A DNA stretch of 6,257 nt from CAYOYH01 sp964408165 (GTDB taxonomy: Bacteria > Patescibacteriota > Saccharimonadia > Saccharimonadales > CAYOYH01): assembly GCA_964408165.1 (NCBI GenBank), contig CAYOYH010000042.1:1-6257 (forward strand). Direction: 5' to 3'. The position numbers and the translations under genes were made by a program. The notes beneath the pieces are model-generated. The model did not search any database. It was given only the letters and a program-made list of their open reading frames with translations, and was not told the DNA's origin. Shown in pieces: positions 5,841-6,257 of this stretch (position 1 is its first letter; the number at the start of each line of letters is the position of its first letter).

Positions 5841-6003
5841 TTCTTCCCCTACTGATTACTTGCTATTGATTAGATTTTCTCGCCCTCACTGGCGACTACT
5901 CAATCCTTCTTCCCTCTCGCTGGCTATTTGCCAATACTCTCCTCAACTCTTACTAAAACATTTGCCAACGATCAACTCGTCACTCAAGAGTAAAAAAATC
6001 CTC
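5841..6003 (-). promoter_or_regulatory. Long leader of the inositol synthase gene
   Basis: If transcription starts from the -10 at 6004-6009, the leader is about 157 nt. It contains the AGGGG ribosome binding site (5850-5846), a small hairpin TCGCC/GGCGA (5880-5884 and 5891-5895), and ATTTGCCAA twice on the + strand (5926-5934 and 5960-5968). Near the start codon, on the minus strand, the words ATCAATA, GCAAGTA, ATCAGTA and GGGGAAG follow each other in sevens, a faint echo of the heptamer arrays. It shares two words with the ABC leader. No known riboswitch was recognised. Confidence 0.4.
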
Positions 6004-6009
6004 ATTATA
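6004..6009 (-). promoter_or_regulatory. Candidate -10 (TATAAT) for inositol synthase
   Basis: On the minus strand this is a perfect TATAAT, preceded by AT-rich DNA without a clear -35 at 17 bp. The start would be near 5997. It lies back to back with the + strand promoter at 6046-6054, so this 50-bp AT-rich block is a divergent promoter region. Confidence 0.5.
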
Positions 6010-6045
6010 AATCAAATACATAAAATGCATGTCTTTATAAAAAAA

Positions 6046-6054
6046 TGTTATAAT
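6046..6054 (+). promoter_or_regulatory. Consensus extended -10 (TGTTATAAT) aimed at the 3' heptamer array
   Basis: TG at 6046-6047, one base, then TATAAT at 6049-6054: a perfect extended -10. The position 17 bp upstream (TGCATG, 6026-6031) is a poor -35. The expected start is near 6061, the base before the first heptamer of the array. No protein-coding gene follows within the window. Confidence 0.5.
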
Positions 6055-6061
6055 GAAGATT

Positions 6062-6222
6062 AGAAACAGGGAACAGGGAACAGGGAATAGGGAATAGGGA
6101 ATAGGAAACAGGAAACAGGGAACAGGAAATGGGGAATGGGGAATGGGGAATGGGGAATGGGGAATGGGAAACAGGGAACAGGAAATGGGGAATGGGGAAG
6201 AGGGAATGTGGAACAGGAAAAA
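6062..6222 (+). repeat. Heptanucleotide tandem array, 3' end (23 units, GGRAAYR type)
   Basis: The 161 bases divide exactly into 23 heptamers with no indel. The main unit types are GGGAACA, GGGAATA, GGAAACA, GGAAATG and GGGAATG (five in a row at 6132-6166). A 28-nt block of four units (GGAAACA, GGGAACA, GGAAATG, GGGAATG) recurs exactly at 6111-6138 and 6167-6194, eight units apart. GGG or GGGG runs recur every 7 nt. It lies on the same strand and belongs to the same family as the array at 2-134. After 6222 the sequence becomes A/G-rich without clear units up to 6257. Confidence 0.95.
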
Positions 6223-6257
6223 ACCAAATCGGAAAGCGAAAAAGAGAAAAGAGATAA

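Noticed and set aside
5803..6063. 86-aa + strand open frame across the inositol synthase leader
   Set aside because: It covers the 5' end of a well-supported opposite gene and its promoters, and has no Shine-Dalgarno sequence.
6062..6222. Telomere of a linear replicon
   Set aside because: The G-rich heptamers look telomere-like, but the arrays at both ends are G-rich on the same strand. Telomeres at opposite ends would be inverted relative to each other, and no terminal hairpin or telomere protein gene is seen.

Overview
The window looks like part of a small, compact bacterial genome, probably from the Candidate Phyla Radiation (Patescibacteria), with a tentative lean towards Saccharibacteria. 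This rests on gene content: a short SIS-type phosphoglucose/phosphomannose isomerase, a separate MacB-like ATPase and permease pair whose ATPase has a lysine-rich tail, an actinobacterial-type inositol-3-phosphate synthase, and a small Pro/Glu-rich unknown protein. It is inference, because no rRNA or ribosomal marker is present. All five genes end in TAA, and no codon reassignment is needed to read them.

Layout. Bases 2-134 are a purine-rich heptanucleotide tandem array (units such as GGAAACA and GGGAAGA). It fades into a degenerate stretch that still keeps 7-nt phase to about 257. An AT-rich gene-free spacer follows, ending in a hairpin with a T run that could terminate a short + strand transcript. 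Next come a divergent pair: a 162-aa protein of unknown function (minus, 596-1084) and the isomerase (plus, 1218-2246). The isomerase converges on a two-gene ABC operon (minus, permease 2497-3732, ATPase 3732-4481, sharing one base). The 250-bp convergent gap holds an imperfect 128-bp inverted repeat plus a second copy of its right arm. Inositol-3-phosphate synthase (minus, 4749-5840) lies upstream of the ABC operon. Beyond its leader is a divergent promoter region and a second heptamer array, 23 units in unbroken register (6062-6222), which runs almost to the window end.

How the genes fit together. The isomerase interconverts glucose-6-P, fructose-6-P and probably mannose-6-P. Inositol-3-phosphate synthase consumes glucose-6-P. 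Both therefore sit at the hexose-phosphate node that feeds envelope sugars and inositol compounds. The MacB/FtsX-type transporter is an envelope or efflux system with unknown substrate. The coding genes are of ordinary families. The unusual material is non-coding: two heptamer arrays with G-quadruplex and triplex potential (one preceded by a consensus extended -10 that would start transcription at its first unit), the large hairpin element, and short motifs shared by the ABC and inositol synthase leaders.
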